The notes under the pieces are model-generated. The model had not been told where the DNA came from. It saw nothing but the letters and a program-made list of their open reading frames with translations, and searched no databases. A stretch of 64,000 bases of DNA from CAZGOM01 sp964527265 (GTDB lineage Bacteria; Planctomycetota; Phycisphaerae; Phycisphaerales; Phycisphaeraceae): contig CAZGOM010000005.1 in NCBI GenBank assembly GCA_964527265.1, forward strand, positions 1 through 64,000, in the 5' to 3' direction. This document shows, piece by piece, positions 8,726-17,089 of this stretch. Positions within the stretch are counted from its first letter, which is position 1, and each line of letters opens with the position of its first letter. The translations under genes and the position numbers were made by a program.

Positions 8726-8992
8726 ATGGCGAAACAAACCGATGATCAAAAGAAGCGGAAAAATGCCAGGTTTATTTGGACTGAGGGTGAAAAGGGCAAT
8801 GTGGAGCACATAGCACGGCACAATGTCACCCCGGCAGAAGTTGAACAGGTATTTCGTAATTCCACATACACAACCACGAGCCGGTCAAGTGGCTTGCCGA
8901 TGGTGGCTGGAGAAACCTCTGCGGGTCGTCGCATATATGTCGTGTTTCGATGGATTGATGACACATACGTTGTTGTAATCACCGCTTATTAA
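8726..8992 (+). CDS. BrnT-like (DUF497) toxin, putative ribonuclease
   Basis: 88 residues. The order FIWTEGEKGNVEHIARHNVTPAEVEQVFR, then a variable stretch, then GRRIYVVFRWIDDTYVVVITAY matches the BrnT/RelE-like toxin fold, in which the F-x-W-x(5)-N-x(2)-H/K-H-x-V opening is typical. Such toxins cleave mRNA. The ATG follows GGGGCGATGG. The next gene, 10 bp downstream, encodes an HTH protein that would be its antitoxin. It was identified by pattern, not by search. Confidence 0.8.
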   Translation: MAKQTDDQKKRKNARFIWTEGEKGNVEHIARHNVTPAEVEQVFRNSTYTTTSRSSGLPMVAGETSAGRRIYVVFRWIDDTYVVVITAY

Positions 8993-9002
8993 GGAACAAG
9001 AA

Positions 9003-9359
9003 ATGTCACGCAAGGCACCTGAAATTACCCCGGAAATGATGGAGGAATTTCGCCGACAGGCTTTAGAAGAAGACGCCCATAGGGTCGAAAACAAAGCGTA
9101 CATTGATCGGGACATGGCAGAGCGAGCGCGAATTGACGAGCTTATTGAACAATTAAAAGAGGCCCGGAAACGCTCGAAATTCACCTTGGACGATCTGGCC
9201 CGCCAGACTGGCATCGCCAAGCCCAACTTATCCGCATTTGAAAACCACCCAAAGACGTCTCCGAAAATCGAGACGCTCAACAAGGTTGCGAGGGCCTTGG
9301 GCTTTCGTGTGTCGATCAAGCTGGTCAAGGCAAAACGACCCCACGCCGCCAAGGCATGA
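9003..9359 (+). CDS. XRE-family HTH antitoxin
   Basis: 118 residues. A charged helical N-terminal part (EITPEMMEEFRRQALEEDAHR...) precedes a Cro/CI helix-turn-helix at about residues 65-105 (FTLDDLARQTGIAKPNLSAFENH... IETLNKVARALGFRV). AAGGAAC lies just before the ATG, and the gap to the toxin gene is 10 bp, so the two are co-transcribed. It is expected to neutralise the toxin and to bind the inverted repeat over the promoter. Classic BrnT toxins pair with the ribbon-helix-helix protein BrnA, so this HTH partner is a variant arrangement. Confidence 0.88.
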   Translation: MSRKAPEITPEMMEEFRRQALEEDAHRVENKAYIDRDMAERARIDELIEQLKEARKRSKFTLDDLARQTGIAKPNLSAFENHPKTSPKIETLNKVARALGFRVSIKLVKAKRPHAAKA

Positions 9360-9480
9360 TTCATCTGTTTTCCATTGACCGCTTTCCCGAGCAATGGGAT
9401 CTGAACTTGCCGCTACTTGTCTTTGTCGCTTTGGCATTAATCTTTGTGCTTTTCGTTCTCTAACTTGCTAGCTTACCCCC

Positions 9481-10767
9481 ATGCCTCACACCCACACCCT
9501 CACGCTCGAACAAGTTGCCGCCGATCTCCACCTCGCCCCCCAGGCCCTTGAGGTCTTCCGCGAAGACTGGGATAAAACCGCCGCCAGCTATCCCCGTTCT
9601 CACCCCGTCTTTCTGACCCCCGGCTATGTCCAGGAAGTCTGCAAACAGCTCGCCTTGTCTGACGAGATGACCATGCGCGCCATCAAGGCGCTTCCCTTCT
9701 TTCACAACCGCCCCGCGGCCCTCCGCCTCGCCTGGCACTGCCATGCCGCGCTCTTTGACCTGGCCAATGTCCAGTACAAGCACATCGCACGCTGGCCCGA
9801 AATCACCGAAGCCGCCGGTGAAGGCGCCAGCATGTTCAACTTCTTCATCGTCCTCTCCGGCCTCCCCCAGATCCTCGCCCTCCACGCCAAGCGCGGCATA
9901 CCTCCCGAAGTCACGCACGAAATGTTCCACGACGCCGAAATCTGGGTCCGCGACAGCGTCACCCGCACCGGCGTCTGGGGCCTTCAGTCCCTCGGCTGGA
10001 TCTGGCATCACCTCACCGGCCGTCTCTATCAACTCGGCCGCCTTCAATACACCCTCGACGAAGGCTGGCTCCCTTACCACGTCTATCGCAACACCCGCAC
10101 CCGCCAGGTCGTCGCCCTCGCCGGCCACGCCATGAAGTTCCGCGCCGACGGCCAGTGCTTCGACGCTGACAATGCCCAGGACCCCAATGCCTGGACCGCC
10201 ACCCTCACCGAGACCGACGCCGCCTTCATCGGCTCACGTATCGACCCTGAAGGCCGCGCTGTCCCCGGTCACGTCACTCTCGCCAAAGCCCAGTGGGAAT
10301 GCGTCCTAAAACCCGGCGACCCCACCATCGGTTTTCACATGCCCGCCTCCGGCCCGCTCGATCACGCCGCCTGCGGCCAGTCTCTCGCCCGCGCCGTCAC
10401 CTTCTTCACCAAGCACTTCCCCGATCGTCCCTTCAAAGGCTTTAACTGCGGTTCCTGGCTGCTGGATAACCAGCTTCCCGATGTCCTTCCCCGCGATGGC
10501 AACATCGTCCGCTTCCTCCGCGAAACCTACCTGGTCCCCAGCCCGGGAGCCAACGACGGCCAGACCTTAAACCGTGTCTTCCCCACCTTCACCGTCACAC
10601 CCCAAAATCTCGACCAGGCTCCCGCCATCACAAGCCTTCAAAAAACCTTCATCAAGGAACTCAAGGCCGGCCGCAAATTCCGCTCCGGCGCCTGCTACCT
10701 CTTCGTCGAAGACCTTGACTGGGGCAAAGCGGTCTACTTAAACGGTCGCGCCTGGCGCGGCGAATAA
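9481..10767 (+). CDS. Acyltransferase with NAT_N and GNAT_C domains
   Basis: 428 residues in the architecture of proteins with an N-terminal NAT_N-like helical domain and a C-terminal GNAT-like acyltransferase domain. Recognisable C-terminal motifs are TIGFHMPASGPLDHAACGQS, RAVTFFTKHFP, FNCGSWLLDNQLPDVLP and GNIVRFLRETYLV. Members of this family are cytosolic, and some sit in natural-product clusters, but no donor or acceptor is known for most. No biosynthetic genes surround it here. Third-codon positions are very C-rich, as for other plus-strand genes left of 33 kb. Confidence 0.8.
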   Translation: MPHTHTLTLEQVAADLHLAPQALEVFREDWDKTAASYPRSHPVFLTPGYVQEVCKQLALSDEMTMRAIKALPFFHNRPAALRLAWHCHAALFDLANVQYKHIARWPEITEAAGEGASMFNFFIVLSGLPQILALHAKRGIPPEVTHEMFHDAEIWVRDSVTRTGVWGLQSLGWIWHHLTGRLYQLGRLQYTLDEGWLPYHVYRNTRTRQVVALAGHAMKFRADGQCFDADNAQDPNAWTATLTETDAAFIGSRIDPEGRAVPGHVTLAKAQWECVLKPGDPTIGFHMPASGPLDHAACGQSLARAVTFFTKHFPDRPFKGFNCGSWLLDNQLPDVLPRDGNIVRFLRETYLVPSPGANDGQTLNRVFPTFTVTPQNLDQAPAITSLQKTFIKELKAGRKFRSGACYLFVEDLDWGKAVYLNGRAWRGE

Positions 10768-10772
10768 CCTCC

Positions 10773-10849
10773 ACCGGGAGCGCTTTCGGGAGCGCGTCCC
10801 GCTGGCTCCCAATCGCTTTACTTCCCCTACATAAGTGAAGTGTCGAGCC
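10773..10849 (+). repeat. Dispersed GGGAGCG/CATAAATGAACTG repeat, copy 1
   Basis: ACCGGGAGCG, then CGTCCCGCTGGCTCCCAAT, then CCCTACATAAGTGAAGTGTC. A full copy lies on the minus strand at 45228-45297, and a 3' part on the plus strand at 15284-15308. Confidence 0.7.
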
Positions 10850-10950
10850 CTGTAATGTCCGCTTCTCAAACTCTTCATCCACGGCGACGGCTCCTTTTCT
10901 TCAACGAACCTGTCTCCCCTCCCGCTCAAACCAGAAGCAGACCCCTCTCT

Positions 10951-11010
10951 TCTCCAACCTTATCTAACCTTCGTGTCTTAGTGTCTTGGTGGTAAACGAT
11001 TCACCCCAGT
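10951..11010 (+). repeat. Dispersed CTTCGTGTCTT/GTGGTAAA repeat, copy 2
   Basis: The copy reads AACCTTATCTAACCTTCGTG, then TCTTAGTGTCTTGGTGGTAAACG and TTCACCCC. It lies in the 400-bp gap between the acyltransferase and the HTTM gene. Apart from the two repeats I see nothing else in that gap. Confidence 0.8.
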
Positions 11011-11167
11011 TTCACTTTCCTCATTTGCACCCACCACTCCTCTCGGCGAACACAACCCTCCCCTGCGTCGTATGCCAGATGCCGCCATTCCGCACCCGCC
11101 TGCCTCTTTGACGCAGGTCGTATGACCCTCAACACCCCCTCCCCCTCCCCGCTAAACTAAACCCACC

Positions 11168-13117
11168 ATGACCGACCCAGCTTCGCCATCCTGCTCCATC
11201 ACCCAACCAAGCGCCTGCTCCCTGGGGGGAAAACCCGTCGACCCTATCCCCACCCCCGAGCCCACTGTCGTCCGCCCGCCGCTCACCCAGGCCGTCGTCT
11301 CCATGTTCGGGCTTGATCTGCGCTCCCTGGCCCTCTTCCGCATCGCCCTGGGCATGCTCATCATCTATGACCTCTTCATCCGCGCCGGTGACCTGGTGGC
11401 CTTCTACACGGACCAGGGCCTCCTCCCTCGGGCCGACCTCATCCGCTACAACAACGTCGAAGCTGGCTTCTCCCTCCACATGGCTTTCGGCTCAGTCGCG
11501 GGTCAGTCCTTCCTCTTCGCCGTCTCTACCTGCCTGGCCCTCATGCTCATCGCCGGCTTCCACACCCGCTTTGCCAATGTCGCCTCCTGGCTCATGCTCA
11601 TCAGCTTGCAGAACCGCAACCCCATGGCCATCCAGTCCGGCGATACGCTTTTCAACATGATGCTCCTCTGGGGCTGTTTCCTTCCTCTGGGCGCACGCTT
11701 CTCCATCGACAGCGTCCGAAACTCCCTCCCCCGCCGCACTGATAACTTTTACATCGGCATCGGCACCCTCGGCCTCATCGCTCAAGCCTGCTTCCTTTAC
11801 TTCTTCGCTTCCTACGACAAAGACCGCGTCATGTGGACGTCCGGCAAAGCCATTTACCTCGCCGGCCACCTGGAAGCCATGGCCAAGCCCATGATGCTCT
11901 GGCTCCGCGAATACCCCGCCCTCCATCCCGCCATGGGCACCACCGTCTATTACACCGAGCGCCTCGGCTGGCTCCTCCTCTTTGTCCCGTTCCACAACCA
12001 GAAATTCCGCCTCTTCGCCTTCATCTGGTTTTTCATCCTTCACATCAACTTCGGCATCGGCCTCGCCGTCGGCATCTTCGCCTGGGCCGGCATGATCCTC
12101 TGGCTCGCCCTCCTCCCTTCCATCGCCTGGGACTGGCTCTTTGCCCGCCTCGCCACTCCCGCCCGCACCTCCCTCACGCTTTATTACGACGGCAACTGCC
12201 AGTTCTGCCGCCAGACCGCACTCCTCCTGCGCACCTTTTTCCTCCTTCCCTCCACGCCCCTTGTAACTTGCCAGAGCGACCCGGAAATCCACAAGATCAT
12301 GCTTGATAACGACTCCTGGGTCGTTCAAACCTCCGACGGCGTCCGCCACATCCGCTTCGAGGGCATCATCGAAGCCGCGCGTCATTCGCCCCTTCTTTTC
12401 CCCTTCGCCCCCGTCCTCGCCATGGAGCCCGCCCGCTCCCTGGGTGACCGGTTCTACCGCTGGGTTTGTAAGAATCGCTATCGCCTCTCCCCCAAGGTCG
12501 CATGGCTCTCCCCGCGCCCGATGCCCATCCGTCAGACCGCCATCGGCGCCATCCTCGGCTCCATCCTCCTTGTCTACGTCGTCCTCCTGAATTTATCCGT
12601 CACCGACCACTACAAGTGGGACTTGAAAATGAATGCCCTCTGCTGCGGCGACGTTCAGGAAGTCGCCGACCTCACCGGCATCTACACCCAGCCCTGGCGC
12701 TATCCCGCCACCATCCTCCGCATGCAACAGCACTGGGCCGTCTTCTCGCCCCAGCCCTCCGCCGTCGACGGCTGGTACATCTTCGAAGCCGAACTCCAGG
12801 ACGGCTCCAAAATCGACCTCTGGAACGACAACCTCCCCGTCGACTACGGCAAACCCCAGCGCGTCTGGGAAACCTATCGCAATGACCGCTGGAGCAAATA
12901 CCTCGAAACCATCCAGGGCGAGCTCTACGCGCCTCACCGCCGCCTTCTCACCCGTTACCTCTGCCGCACCTACAACTCCGCCCACCCTGAAAACCCCGCC
13001 AAAGCCATCTCCATCATCTGGCTCCGCGAAGTGACGGACTCCCCCGACTTCCCCGAGCCCGTCATCCTCAAACGCTCCCTCTGCCCCACCCGCGTCGATG
13101 GCGACGGCGACAAATAA
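11168..13117 (+). CDS. HTTM-domain membrane protein fused to a DCC1-like thiol domain
   Basis: 649 residues. The N-terminal half is a multi-spanning HTTM region related to vitamin K-dependent gamma-carboxylase (LALFRIALGMLIIYDLFIRAGD, then helices to about residue 320). A DCC1-like thioredoxin-fold domain starts at about 335 with LYYDGNCQFCRQT, whose DGxCxxC is the family signature. A further TM segment at about 457-478 and a 120-residue tail follow. The protein sits in the inner membrane; a redox or thiol-disulfide role is plausible but the reaction is unknown. It stands alone on the strand, with a gap of 5 bp to the converging RraA-like gene. Confidence 0.87.
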   Translation: MTDPASPSCSITQPSACSLGGKPVDPIPTPEPTVVRPPLTQAVVSMFGLDLRSLALFRIALGMLIIYDLFIRAGDLVAFYTDQGLLPRADLIRYNNVEAGFSLHMAFGSVAGQSFLFAVSTCLALMLIAGFHTRFANVASWLMLISLQNRNPMAIQSGDTLFNMMLLWGCFLPLGARFSIDSVRNSLPRRTDNFYIGIGTLGLIAQACFLYFFASYDKDRVMWTSGKAIYLAGHLEAMAKPMMLWLREYPALHPAMGTTVYYTERLGWLLLFVPFHNQKFRLFAFIWFFILHINFGIGLAVGIFAWAGMILWLALLPSIAWDWLFARLATPARTSLTLYYDGNCQFCRQTALLLRTFFLLPSTPLVTCQSDPEIHKIMLDNDSWVVQTSDGVRHIRFEGIIEAARHSPLLFPFAPVLAMEPARSLGDRFYRWVCKNRYRLSPKVAWLSPRPMPIRQTAIGAILGSILLVYVVLLNLSVTDHYKWDLKMNALCCGDVQEVADLTGIYTQPWRYPATILRMQQHWAVFSPQPSAVDGWYIFEAELQDGSKIDLWNDNLPVDYGKPQRVWETYRNDRWSKYLETIQGELYAPHRRLLTRYLCRTYNSAHPENPAKAISIIWLREVTDSPDFPEPVILKRSLCPTRVDGDGDK

Positions 13118-13122
13118 ATGCC

Positions 13123-13836
13123 TCACTTGCTCACGCAATCCGCAAACCCATACACCCCGATCAACCTCACCACATCCGCCTTCTTCTGCGCGTTGCTCAA
13201 ATCCGTCCGCCGCAGAATCCGGTGCACATCATGCTCAAACGCCCGCATCTGCGTCGCCTTCTGCGGCAATTTCTCCAGCGACCCCTTGGGAATCCGGATC
13301 ACACCCTCATGGTTCGCATGAATCACCTCCCCCGGATGAATCACCAGTCCACCCACCGCCACTGGCTTGTTGATCGAAGTCACCCTCAGCGCGCAGTGGT
13401 GAATGCACACGCCACGTGAGTACGCCGCAAACCCCGTCGTCAGCAGTCCTGACACGTCCCGCACCCGCCCATCGGTCACCAGCGCCACGCACCCCGCCGC
13501 CTTCAGTGTCTTGGCCATCCCGTCCCCGATGATGCACTCATGCTCCGGGCGCGATCCCACTGCCTTCACCACCCAGATTGTCGGCACCCCCATCGCCGCC
13601 ATCTGGTCCAGCTGCTCCCAATACCCCGCGGCATCCGCCTTCCCCCCCGGCGTCGATGTATCCATCTCCGCCGTCACCGCCACACCCACGCTCGGCCCGA
13701 TGCCCGGCGTCACCGATTGAATCTCCCCCGACATATACAGCTCCTCCGCAGGCGTCGGATCGATATACCCCAAAGTATTCGCCAGCAAAGCACTGTCATA
13801 CTCCGACAACTCCTGCAAAATCGCCTTCAGTTCCAT
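13123..13836 (-). CDS. RraA-like / HMG aldolase family protein
   Basis: 237 residues from the ATG at 13836 with GGGAG upstream; the frame extends further 5' without a better start. The RraA fold motifs are PTIWVVKAVGSRPEHECIIGDGMAKTLKAAG-like (here split by function: GDGMA loop, then VTDGRVRD), the R-x-D of metal-dependent 4-hydroxy-4-methyl-2-oxoglutarate aldolases, and VHPGEVIHAN. Members are either class II pyruvate aldolases or RNase E inhibitors. The conserved R and D favour an aldolase or decarboxylase-like enzyme. No pathway neighbours help. The 343 bp upstream carry only a dispersed repeat. Confidence 0.85.
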   Translation of the reverse strand: MELKAILQELSEYDSALLANTLGYIDPTPAEELYMSGEIQSVTPGIGPSVGVAVTAEMDTSTPGGKADAAGYWEQLDQMAAMGVPTIWVVKAVGSRPEHECIIGDGMAKTLKAAGCVALVTDGRVRDVSGLLTTGFAAYSRGVCIHHCALRVTSINKPVAVGGLVIHPGEVIHANHEGVIRIPKGSLEKLPQKATQMRAFEHDVHRILRRTDLSNAQKKADVVRLIGVYGFADCVSK

Positions 13837-14009
13837 CTCAACTTCTCCCTGTTTAAATCCGATCACCAATCGCACTTGTTCAAATACTAACAACAATTCC
13901 AACAACATGTCCGCCGCACTCCCGCTTTCAAGCCATCCTTGAGTTTCCCCCCGACATCCTTCCTGAACTTGGGATGGCACGTGGTCGTGAGCAGATGAGC
14001 CCCACCCCT

Positions 14010-14080
14010 TTAAAACTCCGCTCTTCTCCCCCTTATCTGACCTTCGTGTCTTGGTGTCTTAGTGGTAAACGCTTCACCCT
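14010..14080 (+). repeat. Dispersed CTTCGTGTCTT/GTGGTAAA repeat, copy 3
   Basis: The copy contains CCCTTATCTGACCTTCGTGT, then CTTGGTGTCTTAGTGGTAAACG and TTCACCC. It lies between the RraA-like gene start and ddl, in a gap of 343 bp with no gene. Confidence 0.8.
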
Positions 14081-14179
14081 AACCTCACTCAAATTCATGC
14101 TTCCGCAACCTTTTCTCGACCCCGGTCACGAAATTGGCCGATAACCCTCTTATCCCCCCGCGCATGGAGGCGCCACGCT

Positions 14180-15115
14180 ATGCAATCCAAGCTCAACATC
14201 ATGGTTCTCGCCGGCGGCCCTGACCGCGAACGCGAAGTCAGCCTCATGTCCGGCGGCACCGTCACCGAGGCTCTCAAATCCCTCGGCCACAACGTCCTCC
14301 AGCGCGACATCCTTCCCACGGATCTCTCCGCCCTCGACGAATTCTCCGCCGGCAAGATGGACGTCCTCTTCCCCATGCTGCATGGCGCATGGGGCGAAGG
14401 CGGCGCACTCCAAACCATCCTCGAATCCCGCAACATCCCCTATGTGGGCTGCCGCGCCGCCGCCGCATCCCTCTGCATGAACAAAACCAAAACCAAAGAC
14501 ACTCTCATCAAGTCCGGCCTCCCCACCCCCGCCTACCAGTCCTTCACCAAAGGGGACACCCTCACCTTTGGACCTCCCATGGTCATCAAGGCCCCCTGTG
14601 AAGGCTCCAGCATCGACCTCTTCATCTGTAAATCCCAGGCCCAGGTCGACGCCGCCCGCGCCGAGCTTGAGCCCCGCCACACCGAGCTCCTCGCCGAAGC
14701 CTTCATCAAAGGCAAGGAAATCACCGTCGGCGTCATCGACATCGGCGCAGGCTTCCAGGCCCTTCCGCCCATCCATATCATCCCGGCCACCGAGTTCTAC
14801 GACTACCAGGCCAAATACATCCGCGACGACACCCAATACCTCTTCGACATCGATGTCCCCGCCGCAACGCTCACCCACATGCAGGACATCACCGTCCGCG
14901 TCGCCCGCTCCCTGGGCCTCAGGCACATGAGCCGCGTCGACTTCATCGTCGACGACCAGAACCGCCCCTGGATTCTCGAAGTCAACACCATCCCCGGCCA
15001 CACCAGCCACTCCCTTCTTCCCAAGGCCGCCCGCCAGGCCGGCATCCCCCTGGAAGAAATGCTCAACCGCTTCGCCCACAACGCCTCCAACAAAACCCAG
15101 CGCGCCGCAGGCTGA
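14180..15115 (+). CDS. ddl: D-alanine--D-alanine ligase
   Basis: 311 residues, standard length for this ATP-grasp enzyme, which makes the D-Ala-D-Ala dipeptide for peptidoglycan in the cytoplasm. The N-terminal LAGGPDREREVSLMSGG, the central FPMLHGAWGEGGALQTILE and YVGCRAAAASLCMNK, the ATP-grasp KAPCEGSSID, and the C-terminal SRVDFIVDD and LEVNTIPGHTSHSLLP are all canonical. The ATG has GGAGG ten bases upstream. With anmK it supports a peptidoglycan-containing cell. It stands alone, followed by palindromic repeats. Confidence 0.95.
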   Translation: MQSKLNIMVLAGGPDREREVSLMSGGTVTEALKSLGHNVLQRDILPTDLSALDEFSAGKMDVLFPMLHGAWGEGGALQTILESRNIPYVGCRAAAASLCMNKTKTKDTLIKSGLPTPAYQSFTKGDTLTFGPPMVIKAPCEGSSIDLFICKSQAQVDAARAELEPRHTELLAEAFIKGKEITVGVIDIGAGFQALPPIHIIPATEFYDYQAKYIRDDTQYLFDIDVPAATLTHMQDITVRVARSLGLRHMSRVDFIVDDQNRPWILEVNTIPGHTSHSLLPKAARQAGIPLEEMLNRFAHNASNKTQRAAG

Positions 15116-15160
15116 CCGCTATTTCGGGTGGCACGGCTTTCGGGGGCATTCGGGGGCACG

Positions 15161-15257
15161 ACTGGGGTGCCACTGCTTGAGCCGAACTCAAGCAGTGTCT
15201 TGCTCGCGTCAGCAACAACTCCGCACGCCCACCGCCACTGGCGTCTGCGCCAGTGGC
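15161..15257 (+). repeat. Two REP-like palindromes after ddl
   Basis: Hairpin one is CACTGCTTGAG/CTCAAGCAGTG (15171-15197), an 11-bp perfect stem. Hairpin two is GCCACTGGCG/CGCCAGTGGC (15234-15257), a 10-bp perfect stem. Both start with GCCACTG, so they look like diverged members of one palindromic family. Neither has a U-run. Confidence 0.75.
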
Positions 15258-15276
15258 CCGTACGCCCCCGCACACA

Positions 15277-15642
15277 TCACTCCCCCGACATAAATGAACT
15301 GTCGCGCCGATCACCCTCTCCCACTGCTGCTTCCGTACGCCTCATTTTCCACTTCCACCCAAACACGGCAATCAACATCAGCGCCACACCCGTATACATC
15401 CCCAAGTTGTAAACATCGATCCACGCCAGCTTGCTCTGATACTCTTTTGAAAGCACCACCGCGCCGCCGCTCCAGCTAAATTCCTTAAACGTTTGCATCA
15501 CCTCCAGCCTCAGATTGATGCACTTGATCGTTAGAACAACCCCAATAATCAGTGTTCCCAAACGCGCCGCGAATAACCCGAAATTCTTCCACTCCTCAAG
15601 CCCACCAAAAGGCACTTCATACGGATAAGGATCTCTCGACAC
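15277..15642 (-). CDS. Small two-TM membrane protein, paralogue A
   Basis: 121 residues from GTG 15642, preceded by GGAGG six bases upstream. The two hydrophobic segments are LFAARLGTLIIGVVLTIKCI and GMYTGVALMLIAVFGW. The C-terminal half (LAWIDVYNLGMYTGVALMLI) matches the gene at 17979-18302, which reads LAWSDLYNMGMYAGVAIILI. The two paralogues flank an operon of zinc-ribbon membrane proteins. Function is unknown. The stop codon falls next to a dispersed repeat (15284-15308) that codes the last residues. Confidence 0.75.
   Translation of the reverse strand: MSRDPYPYEVPFGGLEEWKNFGLFAARLGTLIIGVVLTIKCINLRLEVMQTFKEFSWSGGAVVLSKEYQSKLAWIDVYNLGMYTGVALMLIAVFGWKWKMRRTEAAVGEGDRRDSSFMSGE
15284..15308 (+). 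repeat. Dispersed CATAAATGAACTG repeat, partial copy
   Basis: CCCGACATAAATGAACTGTC is shared with 10825-10849 (diverged, same strand) and with 45228-45253 (opposite strand). This copy overlaps the 3' end of the minus-strand gene. Confidence 0.65.
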
Positions 15643-15812
15643 GGCCCACCTCCATCGTCTACCAATCACCAGCCGGATTTCTCCCCGGCCCCAAACCCGC
15701 CAGTGTATCAATTCCTCCCCTCTGCCCATCCAACTCATTGAACCGCTCTCCACACTGAAACGTATCCCATAAAGCCATTAAAACAATCGGCCTCACCTTG
15801 ACGAAACCGGGG

Positions 15813-16454
15813 ATGCAAACCGCAAAACCCAGAACATTCACCGCCATTCTCCTCCTGTTTGCATCGCGGACGCTCTATGCCGTTCTCGCGCTCCTTTGCC
15901 TCGCCACCCTCATCCTATGGCCCCAAAGCCATTGGGCCTGCAACGAGATTTCATTGACAAGGCACCACGAATACCTCCTCGCCTCAAGCGACGGCTATCT
16001 CCATTTTGAACACAATCAGGCTTTTATTAACTATCGTCCCACTCCCAAGCCCGTCCAGTTGAGCCAAACTTGGCAGTTCGGCTTCACCCATCATCCCAAC
16101 ACATGGCGCTTCGCGGGGTGGCTCTTTTCCCCATCTCCCCCCAGCGGCATCTGGAACCAATATCAACGCAGTCCAAGCATGAAAAATGGTGCCACAAGCT
16201 GGATCCTCACCGGCGTCGCAGTCCCCCATTGGCTCCCTATCCTTCTTCTCTTCCCTTTCATCCTGCTCTCTATCCATTCCGCCATGCAATCCCTCACATG
16301 GCTCAAGCAGCGTAAACGCGGCCTCAATCCCACCCTCTGCCAATCCTGCGGCTACAACCTCTCCGGCAACCCCTCTGCCCCTGCCTGCCCGGAATGTGGT
16401 AGACCCAACCACCTTGTCCATACCCCGCAGTCAATCCCCAGGGCACCGAAATGA
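15813..16454 (+). CDS. Membrane protein with C-terminal GYNLSGNP zinc ribbon, paralogue 1
   Basis: 213 residues. The topology is a TM helix at about 10-35 (AILLLFASRTLYAVLALLCL), an external beta-rich domain, a second TM (WLPILLLFPFILLSIHSAM), and a cytosolic zinc ribbon, LCQSCGYNLSGNPS...CPECG. The ATG at 15813 is chosen; a TTG 15 bases upstream is possible. The stop overlaps the next start in ATGA, so translation is coupled. Four paralogues are close by. The ribbon type is typical of planctomycetes; the function is unknown. Confidence 0.8.
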   Translation: MQTAKPRTFTAILLLFASRTLYAVLALLCLATLILWPQSHWACNEISLTRHHEYLLASSDGYLHFEHNQAFINYRPTPKPVQLSQTWQFGFTHHPNTWRFAGWLFSPSPPSGIWNQYQRSPSMKNGATSWILTGVAVPHWLPILLLFPFILLSIHSAMQSLTWLKQRKRGLNPTLCQSCGYNLSGNPSAPACPECGRPNHLVHTPQSIPRAPK

Positions 16455-17086
16455 ATCCTAAATTCCACTCTTGGCTCGTCGCTTTTGGCCTTCTCGCATG
16501 GCGCACTTTTCTAATCATCCTCAGCCTCACATGGATCCTCCTTCTGACCCTTTGGCTACGTAGCCATTGGACTTACGATCAAATCTCCCTCACCCGGCAC
16601 AAGGCTTATCACCTCACCTCCACCCAAGGCACGCTTTACTTTCAGCACAACACCGCTTTTGGCTACTACGGCATAACTCAGAAGACCGTCACTCTCCCAC
16701 ATCAATACAGCGATCAATGGCGTTTCCAATACACCCATGGCCCAGCCCAATCTTGGCCCGCTCCCGCCTTGTATTTTCTCCTCGCTCCCAACCCCTATCT
16801 TGGCGGGAAGTTCACCCTCGCGCCGCACCACCAATCCGGCAATACCGCCCACGACCGCAACGGCTATGCCATTCCTCATTTCCTTCTGCTCCTCGCGCTT
16901 TCTCCTTTCGCTTTTCTGGCCATCAGGGCGATCAGCCAAATCATTCATGCATTTCGTTCGCGTAAAAAAAACCAACGTCAACTCCGCGGCCTCTGTCCAT
17001 CCTGCGGCTACAACCTCTCCGGCAGCCCCTCCGCCTCAGCCTGCCCGGAATGCGGCTATCAACTCCTTCCAGCCTCTTTCTCATAA
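16451..17086 (+). CDS. Membrane protein with C-terminal GYNLSGNP zinc ribbon, paralogue 2
   Basis: 211 residues, overlapping the previous gene by 4 bp and followed by the next after 3 bp: an operon of three. TM1 is about 8-35 (AFGLLAWRTFLIILSLTWIL). The external domain shares Y-H-L-x(8)-YFQHN and W-R-F-x-Y-T-H with its neighbour. TM2 is IPHFLLLLALSPFAFLAIRA, and the ribbon is LCPSCGYNLSGSPS...CPECG. The external domain has diverged much more than the ribbon, so it probably meets different partners while the ribbon keeps a common internal role. That reading is inference. Confidence 0.82.
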   Translation: MNPKFHSWLVAFGLLAWRTFLIILSLTWILLLTLWLRSHWTYDQISLTRHKAYHLTSTQGTLYFQHNTAFGYYGITQKTVTLPHQYSDQWRFQYTHGPAQSWPAPALYFLLAPNPYLGGKFTLAPHHQSGNTAHDRNGYAIPHFLLLLALSPFAFLAIRAISQIIHAFRSRKKNQRQLRGLCPSCGYNLSGSPSASACPECGYQLLPASFS

Positions 17087-17089
17087 CCC

